Assembly: GCA_964452085.1 (NCBI GenBank)
Contig: CAYVKL010000017.1
Span: 1 to 37,373, forward strand
Direction of reading: 5' to 3'
Source of the DNA: Methanobacterium sp964452085
Lineage (GTDB): Archaea > Methanobacteriota > Methanobacteria > Methanobacteriales > Methanobacteriaceae
DNA length: 37,373 nt
The notes under the pieces were generated by a model. The model had not been told where the DNA came from. It saw nothing but the letters and a program-made list of their open reading frames with translations, and ran no database searches. Shown one piece after another: positions 15,284 to 23,301 of this stretch. Each line of letters starts with the position of its first letter. Within the stretch, counting starts at the first letter, position 1. Made by a program: the position numbers and the translations under genes.

Positions 15284-16339
15284 TTATTTTATTTCATTGC
15301 TCAAGATATTATGATTTTCAATTCCATAAAACCTTTTAAATATTCTACAAATGGCTAAAGTAATCCATAATCTGTTATTAAATGTTTTTTTGTTATCTGG
15401 AGCTTTATGAATCTGTGAATAAGAAATTTTCCATAATCCATCTGGTTCTTGATGGTCAATAAACCAGCTCAAAGCACTTTTTACATCCTCGTCATCCTTT
15501 GAAAAACCCATTAATGAAAGTGAATCCAATGCAGAGACTAGATTCGTCCACCAAAAGGGATACTGGAATCTTATCCAATTATCAGGATGCTGATATGATG
15601 ACCCGTTGTCTTTTTTCAAAAATTTGGATTTTAAAAGTCGAGCTGCAGTTAAAGCTTCTTCAGACTTTTTGTAAGCAGGATGAACCGTAAATGCCCGTAG
15701 AACCATTCCGGTACCTGCGGCAGAAAACGGTTTGGATTTATCAAAAGCTTTAGCAGTTTTTCTATCTTTATTAGATGTTAAATCGTTAATTACAGCCGGG
15801 GTTAAATTTGAAATGCCAATTAATCCAGGGCTGCCAATTACCCAACCACCATCATCTTGTCTCATTTCAAGGAGCCATTTTAATCCTTTTTCGACACGTG
15901 GGTCTTCGCAGTAGCCTGCTTTAATTAAAAGGTATAATATTGCCCCCGTGTAGTAGGGAGCGTATTGATTTGCTAAAATTCCTCGAATATCTCCTTCATC
16001 AGTTTGGCAGGAGAATATGAACTCCGAAGCTTTTTGTATGGCTGGATGGTTGTTTCTCATTTCGTATTGTTGGATTAGAAACCGTAAATGTTTCCATGTT
16101 TCAATTAAATGATACTTAACTCCGGATTTGGGATGGATTTGGCCTTTGGTGGGCCATGATCCGTTAGACCTCTGTTTTTTGATTATCTTTTGAACTTCAG
16201 GTAAATCCCAAACACAATGAATGGACTCTACTTTCTTTGCCAACAAATCACTTTTAGTAAAATAAACAATTGCATCCTCTCCTGATTCAAGGAGTGTTTT
16301 TATTGGATCGTATTTAAATTTTGAGAGCCAATCAACCAT
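15284..16339 (-). CDS. Prenyltransferase/squalene-cyclase-like alpha/alpha-toroid protein
   Basis: A 351-residue protein. Repeated QW-like segments (KKQRSNGSWPTKGQ, SCQTDEGDIRGIL, MRQDDGGWVIGSPG, DHQEPDGLWKISYS) each follow a helix pair, as in the terpenoid-cyclase toroid fold. It lacks the DxDD acid motif of squalene-hopene cyclases and the zinc ligands of protein prenyltransferase beta subunits, so an enzymatic role is doubtful. There is no signal peptide, so it should be cytoplasmic. Its direction is shared with the upstream minus-strand block, and it diverges from the zinc-ribbon gene at 16514. Function unknown. Confidence 0.75.
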   Translation of the reverse strand: MVDWLSKFKYDPIKTLLESGEDAIVYFTKSDLLAKKVESIHCVWDLPEVQKIIKKQRSNGSWPTKGQIHPKSGVKYHLIETWKHLRFLIQQYEMRNNHPAIQKASEFIFSCQTDEGDIRGILANQYAPYYTGAILYLLIKAGYCEDPRVEKGLKWLLEMRQDDGGWVIGSPGLIGISNLTPAVINDLTSNKDRKTAKAFDKSKPFSAAGTGMVLRAFTVHPAYKKSEEALTAARLLKSKFLKKDNGSSYQHPDNWIRFQYPFWWTNLVSALDSLSLMGFSKDDEDVKSALSWFIDHQEPDGLWKISYSQIHKAPDNKKTFNNRLWITLAICRIFKRFYGIENHNILSNEIK

Positions 16340-16513
16340 TTTAATCCCAATTAGTATTATTTATCGATATTTCAGTAACTATTTTACCAAATTTAATTTA
16401 GTTACAGAATTATTTTGAAATTTAGGATTAATGATTATTATGGAAAATAACAAAATAATTAATATTAGTTTCACAAAGTTGAAAATAAATTTCTAAACAA
16501 AAATGGTGAAAAA

Positions 16514-17659
16514 TTGATTAAATGTCCCAAATGTGGAGCAGAGAACGAAGAAAATTCTAATTTCTGCCTGTCATGTGGAGAAAGATTAAAAATAATCTCC
16601 CAATTCTGTCCAGAATGCGGTAATAAAAGTTTGAAGAATGCTGAATTCTGTGAAAATTGTGGGACACGGTTGGAAACGTCTGGATATGGAATTAAAGTTT
16701 CTAAATCTCAAGATAAACAATCAAATGACGTAAATGTAGATTTATCCATTAATGATCCTGAAAATACAGTTTCATTGAATTTAACTCCTGCTGAATCACT
16801 CATTATTTTGGATCATAATAAACATCAAAAATCATCAAAGGAACTATTTAAATCTACATTAATTGACCTTATTTTTAAAAATGTTTACACTCTAAATGTT
16901 CAGGAAGTTGAAAAGAAAGGCATATTTGGCAAGAAAATTGTTAAAAAGATTTACCTGGAAGAGGGTAAAAATTTCAACATGCCACTTAAACCTCATGAAG
17001 AGGTTTTTCGAAAATACTTACCACATAAGTCGAATAGTAAGAGGCTTCGAAAACTTCAACAACGTGTTTATAGGGCATATGGGAACAATTATGCCAAGAA
17101 AAAACTGCTGGAACCATTGACTTTAGAGGGTTTCTTCACTGCTGAAAAGAAGTTTTTAGGAAATAAATATTCCTTAAGCGATAAAGGAATAAAAGCACAG
17201 CAGATGATCCTGGAATTGAAAGATGAAGGAAAAAATTTGGACAATTGGTTAGAAACGGATCCAGAAAGAGCGAAAGCATATTTGCTAATTGGTGGTTCCA
17301 ACATATTCTTAACAGATGATGAGAGTTTCAACTGGTTTAAGGATAATTCTCGAAAAATTAGGAAATTATATGCATCTAAATCAGATAAAATCAATGCATT
17401 TTTATTTTTTAGTTTCGCTTGGTATGCTGCATTTAAAATGCATCCAAAACATTTAAAAGGCATTGAATTTGACGATTTTGATGATAATCTTGACTTTGAT
17501 AGTTATAGCTTTGATAATTCTGGCTTTGATGGTTTCGATGATATATTTTCAGATTTTGATGCCTTTGATGTTTTTGATTCCATGGATGCCTCTGATTTTG
17601 ATTCTTTTGATTCTGGATTTGATAGTGGTGATGGGGGTTATGATGGGGGCTTTGATTGA
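16514..17659 (+). CDS. Double zinc-ribbon protein with an Asp/Phe-rich C-terminal tail
   Basis: A 381-residue protein started at TTG (GGTGA lies upstream). Two zinc ribbons fill residues 1-55: CPKCG to FCLSCG, and FCPECG to FCENCG. A central domain (about 85-315) has the pattern LTPAESLIILDHN, LIDLIFKNVYTLNV and YSLSDKGIKAQQMI, which recalls winged-helix-like cytoplasmic domains such as those in DUF2207 proteins, but I am not certain. A helical stretch with aromatic residues (FLFFSFAWYAAF) follows. The last 63 residues are almost only D, F, S and G, with many FD pairs. Such a disordered acidic-aromatic tail may bind a partner or a surface. The function is unknown. Confidence 0.8.
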   Translation: MIKCPKCGAENEENSNFCLSCGERLKIISQFCPECGNKSLKNAEFCENCGTRLETSGYGIKVSKSQDKQSNDVNVDLSINDPENTVSLNLTPAESLIILDHNKHQKSSKELFKSTLIDLIFKNVYTLNVQEVEKKGIFGKKIVKKIYLEEGKNFNMPLKPHEEVFRKYLPHKSNSKRLRKLQQRVYRAYGNNYAKKKLLEPLTLEGFFTAEKKFLGNKYSLSDKGIKAQQMILELKDEGKNLDNWLETDPERAKAYLLIGGSNIFLTDDESFNWFKDNSRKIRKLYASKSDKINAFLFFSFAWYAAFKMHPKHLKGIEFDDFDDNLDFDSYSFDNSGFDGFDDIFSDFDAFDVFDSMDASDFDSFDSGFDSGDGGYDGGFD

Positions 17660-17862
17660 CAAGTCTGTAAATCTGCAAATTAATCCCTTTTTTATTAAAG
17701 GTTTCAGTTTTGGAACTATGAGTAAAACCAGTTTTTGCCTAAATCCGGATATAAAATTATAATTACCCTCATAATAATACTAATCAAAATATATCCATTT
17801 AAAATTATCAAATATCTTTTTATATGGGTAATGGGTTCTAAATATAATTTCAGGTGTTAGAA

Positions 17863-18627
17863 ATGAAGAAATGGTATCAAGAATTATTCACCAATTATGC
17901 AGAGAAATATGAAAATGAAGTATTCACGCAGGGGACAATGGGAGAAGTTGATTTCATAGAGTCTGAGATAAATCAAGATAAAAACTGTAAAATATTGGAT
18001 GTGGGATGTGGAACCGGAAGGCATGCCATAGAACTTGCTAAACGCGGTTACTCTGTAACGGGTGTGGATTTATCAGAAAACATGTTAGATAAGGCCAGAG
18101 AAAAGGCTATTGAGGCGGGAGTTCAGATCGATTTTCAAATTGCCGATGCCAGAAACCTCCAATTTGAGGATGAATTTGGCTTGGTTATCATGCTGTGTGA
18201 GGGTGGATTTTCCCTTATGGAAACAGATGAGATGAACTTCCAGATTTTGGAATGTGCTGCTCGAGCTCTTAAAAAAGATGTAGATCACCGTAAACTCATA
18301 TTCACTACTTTAAATGGACTTTTCCCTTTATTCCATTCAGTGAAGGATTTCTTAAATTCCAACATGGTGGATGGGGACTCCATTGAAAATACTTTTGACC
18401 TTATGACGTTCCGTGATAAGTCCAATTTTGAAATGGTGGATGATGGGGGTAAAAAAAAGATTCTTGAGTGTGATGAGCGATATTACGTGCCATCTGAGAT
18501 CACGTGGCTCTTGAAGTCCCTGAATTTCAACAAAATTGATATCTGCGGGTGCAAACTCGGCGAATTCAGTAGAAATGATCCATTGACCACTGAAGACTAT
18601 GAAATGTTAATAATAGCTGAATATTAG
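17863..18627 (+). CDS. Class I SAM-dependent methyltransferase
   Basis: A 254-residue methyltransferase. Motif I is KILDVGCGTGRHAIELAKRG, motif II VTGVDLSENMLDKAR and motif III-like FQIADARNLQF. No membrane segment is seen. An in-frame GTG three codons upstream belongs to the ribosome binding site (AGGTG), so the ATG at 17863 is chosen. A TATA-like TTTTTATATG at about 17817-17826 gives a start 20 nt before the ATG. The substrate cannot be told. The next gene encodes a secreted protein 71 bp away. Confidence 0.87.
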   Translation: MKKWYQELFTNYAEKYENEVFTQGTMGEVDFIESEINQDKNCKILDVGCGTGRHAIELAKRGYSVTGVDLSENMLDKAREKAIEAGVQIDFQIADARNLQFEDEFGLVIMLCEGGFSLMETDEMNFQILECAARALKKDVDHRKLIFTTLNGLFPLFHSVKDFLNSNMVDGDSIENTFDLMTFRDKSNFEMVDDGGKKKILECDERYYVPSEITWLLKSLNFNKIDICGCKLGEFSRNDPLTTEDYEMLIIAEY

Positions 18628-18698
18628 AAAAAAATTAATTTATTCTAGATCAGATCATTTGGTACTGGGTTTTAATAATAATAAGAGAGGGGAGTCAA

Positions 18699-19418
18699 AT
18701 GGAGAATAGAAGTTATATACTGATAATTGTGTTGTTATCTGTGGGATTGATCTTTGTATCTAATTCGTTTGCCAATAATCAGGGTGTCAATTATGATTTT
18801 TTCTATATGAGTGCGGTGTTTAATGCTGAGTTTCCTAATGAAGGTGATATCTATAACAATCTTACCCCTATTGTGGAATCCAATAACAACTTATCCTGGC
18901 AGGGTGAAGGTGCGGATAAAAGAGTTCTAATGGTAGCATGGACAAAATATCCCTCTAGTTATCCAGTGGGCCAAAGTGTTAGAACATCTTGGGGAGATAC
19001 ATGGGTGACACCTTATCCTCAAATAAATAATTACTTTACTAATAATCCAAATACCAACGAAGACTTGAGATTACAGGTTGCCCAACTTTTAGGTCTACCA
19101 CCAAATACAAATAACACATATTTCGTGGAATTATGGGTAAAGCCAACGGATTTATTTCGGCCTTCAGCTGATAATGAGATAAATGATACTGTTGCTCAAT
19201 TAAACTTCCCAGCTAACACTGATTTAACTTACAAAAAATGGTTCTTAAATAACACCAGGTATTCATATTTCACAAAAAGACTCCCCTGGACAAGATTAGG
19301 GTATACTTATCATTGGGATAATCCTGAATCGAAAATTGGGCTTAGTGAATTCGTAATTAAGAATAATTCGGAAGTTATAGTGAAATCAAAGGCATCTACA
19401 TCAGATTATTTGAATTAA
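18699..19418 (+). CDS. Conserved exported protein of unknown function
   Basis: A 239-residue protein with an N-terminal signal or anchor helix (about residues 6-26, ending NSFA) and a soluble extracellular domain. It contains conserved-looking runs such as VTPYPQINNYF, LGLPPNTNNTYFVELWVKP, DLFRPSADNEINDT and PWTRLGYTYHWDNPESKIGL. I recall similar uncharacterised secreted proteins in diverse bacteria, so lateral transfer is possible. Several NNT/NNS sequons are present, allowed for archaeal N-glycosylation. The ATG follows AGAGAGGGGAG. The function is unknown. Confidence 0.78.
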   Translation: MENRSYILIIVLLSVGLIFVSNSFANNQGVNYDFFYMSAVFNAEFPNEGDIYNNLTPIVESNNNLSWQGEGADKRVLMVAWTKYPSSYPVGQSVRTSWGDTWVTPYPQINNYFTNNPNTNEDLRLQVAQLLGLPPNTNNTYFVELWVKPTDLFRPSADNEINDTVAQLNFPANTDLTYKKWFLNNTRYSYFTKRLPWTRLGYTYHWDNPESKIGLSEFVIKNNSEVIVKSKASTSDYLN

Positions 19419-19485
19419 TGATGTTTTCTCGTTTGATTCCCTATATTTTTTTTCATTTTTTTCATGATCATTTTAATTGCTCCAT

Positions 19486-19523
<38 letters not shown>

Positions 19524-19539
19524 AGATGCAGTGATTATC

Positions 19540-19854
19540 ATGAATACGCAATTTAAAAAAGGAGTGCTAGAACTGTGTGTTTTAGTCCTTCTTGACAGAA
19601 AAGACTGCTACGGTTATGAAATGGTTGATGAAATCTCAAAAAGCATTTCTATTTCCGAGGGAACCATCTACCCCCTACTTAAACGGTTGAAAAAGGAAAA
19701 AATGGTGACATCATACTTAAAAGAGTCACAAGATGGCCCTCCAAGGAAATATTACAAAATAACTGACTTGGGAAAGGAAAGAAAGGCAAACATGGTTGTT
19801 GAATGGGATGAATTCGCCATAGGCGTCAACAATTTGTTGCATCACAAATTATGA
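19540..19854 (+). CDS. PadR family transcriptional regulator
   Basis: A 104-residue PadR protein. GVLELCVLVLLDRKDCYGYE, SISEGTIYPLLKRLKKEKMV and PPRKYYKITDLGKERKANMV form the classical winged helix. The frame extends to a GTG at 19531, but the ATG at 19540 fits the family start. The 22-bp gap to the HAAS/DUF1700 gene matches the frequent PadR-DUF1700 pairing of bacteria, where the two regulate membrane or envelope functions. It opens transporter module A. The direct-repeat operator at 19496-19523 is probably its own binding site. Confidence 0.9.
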   Translation: MNTQFKKGVLELCVLVLLDRKDCYGYEMVDEISKSISISEGTIYPLLKRLKKEKMVTSYLKESQDGPPRKYYKITDLGKERKANMVVEWDEFAIGVNNLLHHKL

Positions 19855-19876
19855 ATAATTTTAGGGGATATTAAGG

Positions 19877-20470
19877 ATGAATAAGGATGAATACATTGAA
19901 AAACTCACAAAACTCCTGAAAAGATTGCCAAAGGAGGAAAGAGAAGATATAATTTCAGATTATGAAGAACATTTCATGATTGGAGTTGAAAAGGGCAGAA
20001 GCGAAGAAGAGATTTCTAAAGCTTTAGGAAGTCCTAAAAATGTTTCAAAACATATTATGGCAGAATACATGGTTAAAAGAGCCGAAGATAAACAGTCTGC
20101 AGGAAGTATGTTTGAAGCAGTATTGGCTGCTGCTGGGCTTGGAATTTTTAATTTGATATTTGTGGCAGTACCTGCCATGATTTTAGTTGCAATTTTATTA
20201 ACTCTATTTGTGTTGGGCGGGGCAATGGTTTTTGGTGGAATTTATTTGACCCTGGCCAATGTTCTACAGCCTCTTTTACCACAGTTCAATTTTAATATGG
20301 TAGCTGATGGTGGAATTCTGGGCATTTTTGTTGGAGTGTTGGGGGGTATTGGTTTAACCATATTAGGCCTGGGTTTACTGGTGGGTCTGGCATACGTCTC
20401 TAAGTGGTTCTATGGATTGGCAATTAAATACCTGAAAATGAATTTAGAGATTATAAAAGGAAAAAAATAA
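19877..20470 (+). CDS. HAAS-domain / DUF1700 membrane protein
   Basis: A 197-residue protein. The N-terminal helical HAAS domain reads MNKDEYIEKLTKLLKRLPKE, EEREDIISDYEEHF and EEEISKALGSPKNVSKHIMA. Then come about three transmembrane helices, at residues 80-105, 106-132 and 148-180. HAAS/DUF1700 proteins usually accompany a PadR regulator and a transporter or DUF4097 adhesin-like protein. Here a winged-helix gene and ABC transporter genes follow instead. ATG with AGGGGATATTAAGG upstream. Role: likely a membrane signalling partner of PadR, inferred from context. Confidence 0.85.
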   Translation: MNKDEYIEKLTKLLKRLPKEEREDIISDYEEHFMIGVEKGRSEEEISKALGSPKNVSKHIMAEYMVKRAEDKQSAGSMFEAVLAAAGLGIFNLIFVAVPAMILVAILLTLFVLGGAMVFGGIYLTLANVLQPLLPQFNFNMVADGGILGIFVGVLGGIGLTILGLGLLVGLAYVSKWFYGLAIKYLKMNLEIIKGKK

Positions 20471-20499
20471 TATTTAAATATTTTAGCAGGGGTTATTTT

Positions 20500-20847
20500 A
20501 TGAGAAAAATTCTTTGGGAATTACTGGCTGGCACTAAAGGCGGAATAAATCGTGCCAGGATAATAGATGAACTTAGAAATAGGCCTTATAATGCTAATCA
20601 ACTTGCTGAAAGACTCTCCCTTAATTATAAAACTGTGAAATATCATATTGAAGTTTTGGAGAAAAATCATATTTTGACATCCACCGGTAAGGGATATGGT
20701 TCATTATATTTCCTTTCAGACAAAATGGAAGAAAATTTTGCCATTTTCATCCAGATTTGGGGAGAATATCGGAGATCTGATGCCAAAATTTATTATGTCG
20801 ATGAAAAAATGGCAGATCAGGCTCCCCTAGAAATAGTTCATTACTAA
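20500..20847 (+). CDS. Winged-helix (ArsR-like) DNA-binding protein, module A
   Basis: A 115-residue protein. ARIIDELRNRPYNANQLAERL and LNYKTVKYHIEVLEKNHIL form an archaeal winged helix. GSLYFLSDKMEENFAIFIQIW follows as the dimer helix, with a C-terminal extension of about 25 residues missing in its paralogue at 26276-26554. The two proteins share MRKxLWxLxAG and GGxNRARII at the N-terminus. The ATG follows AGGGGTT. It ends the first part of module A, and a 630 bp non-coding leader separates it from the first permease. It is probably the transporter's dedicated regulator. Confidence 0.85.
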   Translation: MRKILWELLAGTKGGINRARIIDELRNRPYNANQLAERLSLNYKTVKYHIEVLEKNHILTSTGKGYGSLYFLSDKMEENFAIFIQIWGEYRRSDAKIYYVDEKMADQAPLEIVHY

Positions 20848-21059
20848 ATAAAATTGTGCCTTCCATTTTTCTTTATTTCTTTTTATTTTCAGTATTTGAA
20901 ATATTTACTCTACTATTATGTTCAATAATGTTATTATTTTTAATTTCTAGGGATTTATAACCATTAAAATAGTTTTATCATGTAATAAATCGCTAAATTA
21001 GATTAAATTTATACTTAGGATTATTTGGTCTTTTTTCATATTACAATTTCTCAAATTCT
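20848..21059. other. AT-rich start of the 630 bp gap, with T-run terminator
   Basis: The gap 20848-21477 has no credible protein-coding gene. Its first part holds T-rich runs at about 20865-20890 (TTTTTCTTTATTTCTTTTTA), a likely terminator for the wHTH gene. The remainder carries the promoter, repeat and leader RNA listed separately. Confidence 0.5.
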
Positions 21060-21154
21060 GGGTGAATTTGGGTGTAATTTGTAGGCAAATACGAGCGAAC
21101 TAGAATAAAAAATGGGGAAATTCGGGGGTAATTTTGGAAAAAACTATTTTTATA
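21060..21154 (+). promoter_or_regulatory. Promoter with two pairs of phased direct repeats before module A permease
   Basis: GGGTGAATTT and GGGTGTAATTT are adjacent at 21060-21080 (10-11 bp period). A related pair, GGGGAAATTC and GGGGGTAATTTT, lies at 21114-21135. A TATA box TATTTTTATA follows at 21145-21154, predicting a start near 21175-21180 and a leader of about 300 nt. Repeats with one helical turn period are typical of side-by-side protein binding. Confidence 0.5.
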
Positions 21155-21244
21155 GGTTTAAACTAGTATTAGATTACAAAAAACAATAATTATCAAAAAG
21201 GAGGTAATTTACAATAGTTACTGATAATGATTTATGAAGATCAC

Positions 21245-21327
21245 TGTCCCGATGAAAGCAAGGATTTTTGGATAATAAAAAATCTAATTCGCTTTTACCG
21301 TCGGCTTTAATCCTTCCTGGGGGGACA
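21245..21327 (+). ncRNA. Putative structured leader RNA with two alternative folds
   Basis: The outer stem TGTCCC (21245-21250) pairs with GGGACA (21322-21327). Inside, fold 1 uses AAGGATT (21260-21266) with AATCCTT (21309-21315). Fold 2 uses CCGA/TCGG (21249-21252/21301-21304), AAAGC/GCTTT (21255-21259/21291-21295) and GATTTTT/AAAAATC (21263-21269/21278-21284). Folds 1 and 2 exclude each other, as in riboswitches. It lies about 150 nt before the first permease start. I recognise no known family. A 13-codon ORF (21234-21275) overlaps the 5' side. Confidence 0.45.
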
Positions 21328-21477
21328 TTTTGATTAAAGGATAAAATAATTCAATTTAAAATAAAATTGGGCATACAGGCTTATTATTAAAAATAATTTT
21401 CTGTAGATGGATTTTTTAATGAACTAACATTGAATTTTTTGAAAATTTGAAAAATTAATGGAATTCAGGTGATTGAT

Positions 21478-22584
21478 ATGTCATTTTTAAAACTCATGGC
21501 TAAAAACCCCTTCCGAAACAAAGCCCGTCTGGCTTTAGCAGTTATCGGTATTGCTATTGGGATAGCCACTATTGTGGCTTTGGGAATGGTAACGGATGGG
21601 CTTAAATTAAGTTTAGAAGAACAGTTAAAAGCAGGCGGTGCTGATTTTGTGGTTATGAAAAACACCAGCTCAGAATCAGCATCATACACCATTAAAGATA
21701 ACCGAGTAGATGAAATCGGCAAGATGAACGGAGTTAAACAAGCAGCAGGGATCTACACTAGTAGTAGGGTGGTGGATGGCAACCAGTTGGGGTTGGCAGG
21801 TATAAATCAGAAGGATATCAACATGTTGGGGGCTAAGATGACCCAGGGAAATGTCTATTCTGATGATAAAAACGAATTAATACTGGGTAAACTGGCTGCA
21901 GAGAAGATGAAAAAGAAAGTTGGGGACACAGTAACTTTAAATGGAAATAAATACACCATCACCGGAATATTTGAAACAGGAAACAAGGAATTAGATTCTA
22001 CAGGAGTTTTACCCTTGAAAAAACTCCAGATAATGGATGAAAATGATGGAAAAGTCCATTTCATCTATGTTAAAATCAATAACGGTGCAGATTTAAAAAC
22101 TGTGACTAAAGCCGTTGAAAACAATTACCCTGGTGAACTTACTACCATTGCATCAATTGAAGACTTTCAGCAAGCAAATAACAGTTTAAACATGGTAGAA
22201 ACAGCATCAATGGCAATTTCCCTTCTAGCAATTATAATCGGAGGTATTGGGATTATTAACACCATGATAATGTCTGTATTTGAGAGAACCCGAGAAATAG
22301 GTGTTTTAAAAGCAGTGGGATGGAAAAGTCGTAGAATATTGGGAATGATACTGGGTGAATCCGTGGTATTAACTCTACTCGCAGGTATCGTGGGTGTAAT
22401 TCTGGGAGTAATTGGAATTGAAGCTATTATAAAGTTTTCAGATATGGCCTTGGTATTATCCTTCACACCTGCCCTGGCTATAAAGGCACTGGGAATTGCT
22501 GTAATAGTGGGTATTATCGGTGGAATATATCCTGCAATTAGGGCCAGCAGATTACCACCAACGGAGGCGTTGCGCTATGAATAA
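21478..22584 (+). CDS. MacB/FtsX-type ABC transporter permease A1
   Basis: A 368-residue permease. The N-terminal helix after NPFRNKARLALAVIGIAIGI anchors a large extracellular MacB_PCD domain (about 45-235). Three C-terminal helices form the FtsX domain, with the conserved SVFERTREIGVLKAVGWKSR coupling helix. The ATG at 21478 is preceded by GGTGAT and preferred to the GTG at 21469. Family members move lipoproteins, peptides or toxins outward by a mechanotransmission stroke. No adaptor (MFP) gene is nearby, consistent with a single-membrane archaeon. Its stop overlaps the ATPase start by 8 bp. The substrate is unknown. Confidence 0.93.
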   Translation: MSFLKLMAKNPFRNKARLALAVIGIAIGIATIVALGMVTDGLKLSLEEQLKAGGADFVVMKNTSSESASYTIKDNRVDEIGKMNGVKQAAGIYTSSRVVDGNQLGLAGINQKDINMLGAKMTQGNVYSDDKNELILGKLAAEKMKKKVGDTVTLNGNKYTITGIFETGNKELDSTGVLPLKKLQIMDENDGKVHFIYVKINNGADLKTVTKAVENNYPGELTTIASIEDFQQANNSLNMVETASMAISLLAIIIGGIGIINTMIMSVFERTREIGVLKAVGWKSRRILGMILGESVVLTLLAGIVGVILGVIGIEAIIKFSDMALVLSFTPALAIKALGIAVIVGIIGGIYPAIRASRLPPTEALRYE

Positions 22585-23245
22585 TGGGAATATGGTAGAA
22601 ATTAAAAATCTCAAGAAAAGTTTTGATAAAGGCAGAATTAAAGCGTTAAATGGGGTTAACCTTGAAATCAGGAAGGGTGAATTCGTATCCATTATAGGGC
22701 CGTCCGGTTCAGGTAAATCTACCCTTTTGAACATGATCGGTGCACTTGATAAGGCTGATGAAGGAATGATATCTGTGGCTAACCACAATCTCATTGAAAA
22801 GAAGGATTTAAGTGATTTCCGTTCTAAGGAGATCGGTTTCATTTTCCAGTTACATAATCTAATACCGAACCTGACTGTGCTGGAAAATGTGATTATTCCC
22901 ATGTATGGAAGCGGACTTAACGGTCCTAAAATGACTGAAAGGGCAATGAAACTCCTTGAATACGTTAAATTAGAGAAAAAGGCCAAAAGAAAGCCCACTG
23001 AGCTTTCAGGAGGGGAACGGCAGAGAGTGGCCATTGCACGAGCGCTGGCCAATAATCCGTCCATAATCCTGGCAGACGAGCCAACTGGTTCATTAGACTC
23101 TAAGAACGGGCAAATGATCCTTCATCGTCTCAGGGAACTCCATGAAAAGGAAAATGTCACTCTGATTATGGTAACTCATGATATGAATGTGGCATCCATG
23201 GCTGAACGCACCATTGAGGTTCTGGATGGGCAAATCCAGACTTAA
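22577..23245 (+). CDS. MacB/LolD-type ABC transporter ATPase A1
   Basis: A 222-residue ATPase. Walker A GPSGSGKST is at 41-49. The Q loop FIFQLHNL, signature LSGGERQRVAIARAL, Walker B IILADEPTGSLD and H-loop VTHD are all intact. A longer open frame exists upstream but GGAGG (22563-22567) and the 8-bp overlap with the permease stop (TATGAATAA) set the ATG at 22577. It powers the A1 permease. A second permease-ATPase pair follows after 56 bp. Confidence 0.95.
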   Translation: MNNGNMVEIKNLKKSFDKGRIKALNGVNLEIRKGEFVSIIGPSGSGKSTLLNMIGALDKADEGMISVANHNLIEKKDLSDFRSKEIGFIFQLHNLIPNLTVLENVIIPMYGSGLNGPKMTERAMKLLEYVKLEKKAKRKPTELSGGERQRVAIARALANNPSIILADEPTGSLDSKNGQMILHRLRELHEKENVTLIMVTHDMNVASMAERTIEVLDGQIQT

Positions 23246-23301
23246 TTCTTTTTTATCTAGTTTTGGTTGTTTAAACTAATTTTATTTTCCAGGTGAAAAA
23301 A

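Noticed and set aside
17463..17762. + strand ORF rich in Ile, Leu and Met
   Set aside because: It is the shifted reading of the GAT/TTT repeats that encode the Asp/Phe tail of the zinc-ribbon protein; the hydrophobic look is an artefact of frame.
21234..21275. 13-codon ORF in the leader as a leader-peptide gene
   Set aside because: No ribosome binding site at proper distance; the strong GGAGGT at 21200 is about 28 nt upstream. Mentioned under the leader RNA but not called as a gene.
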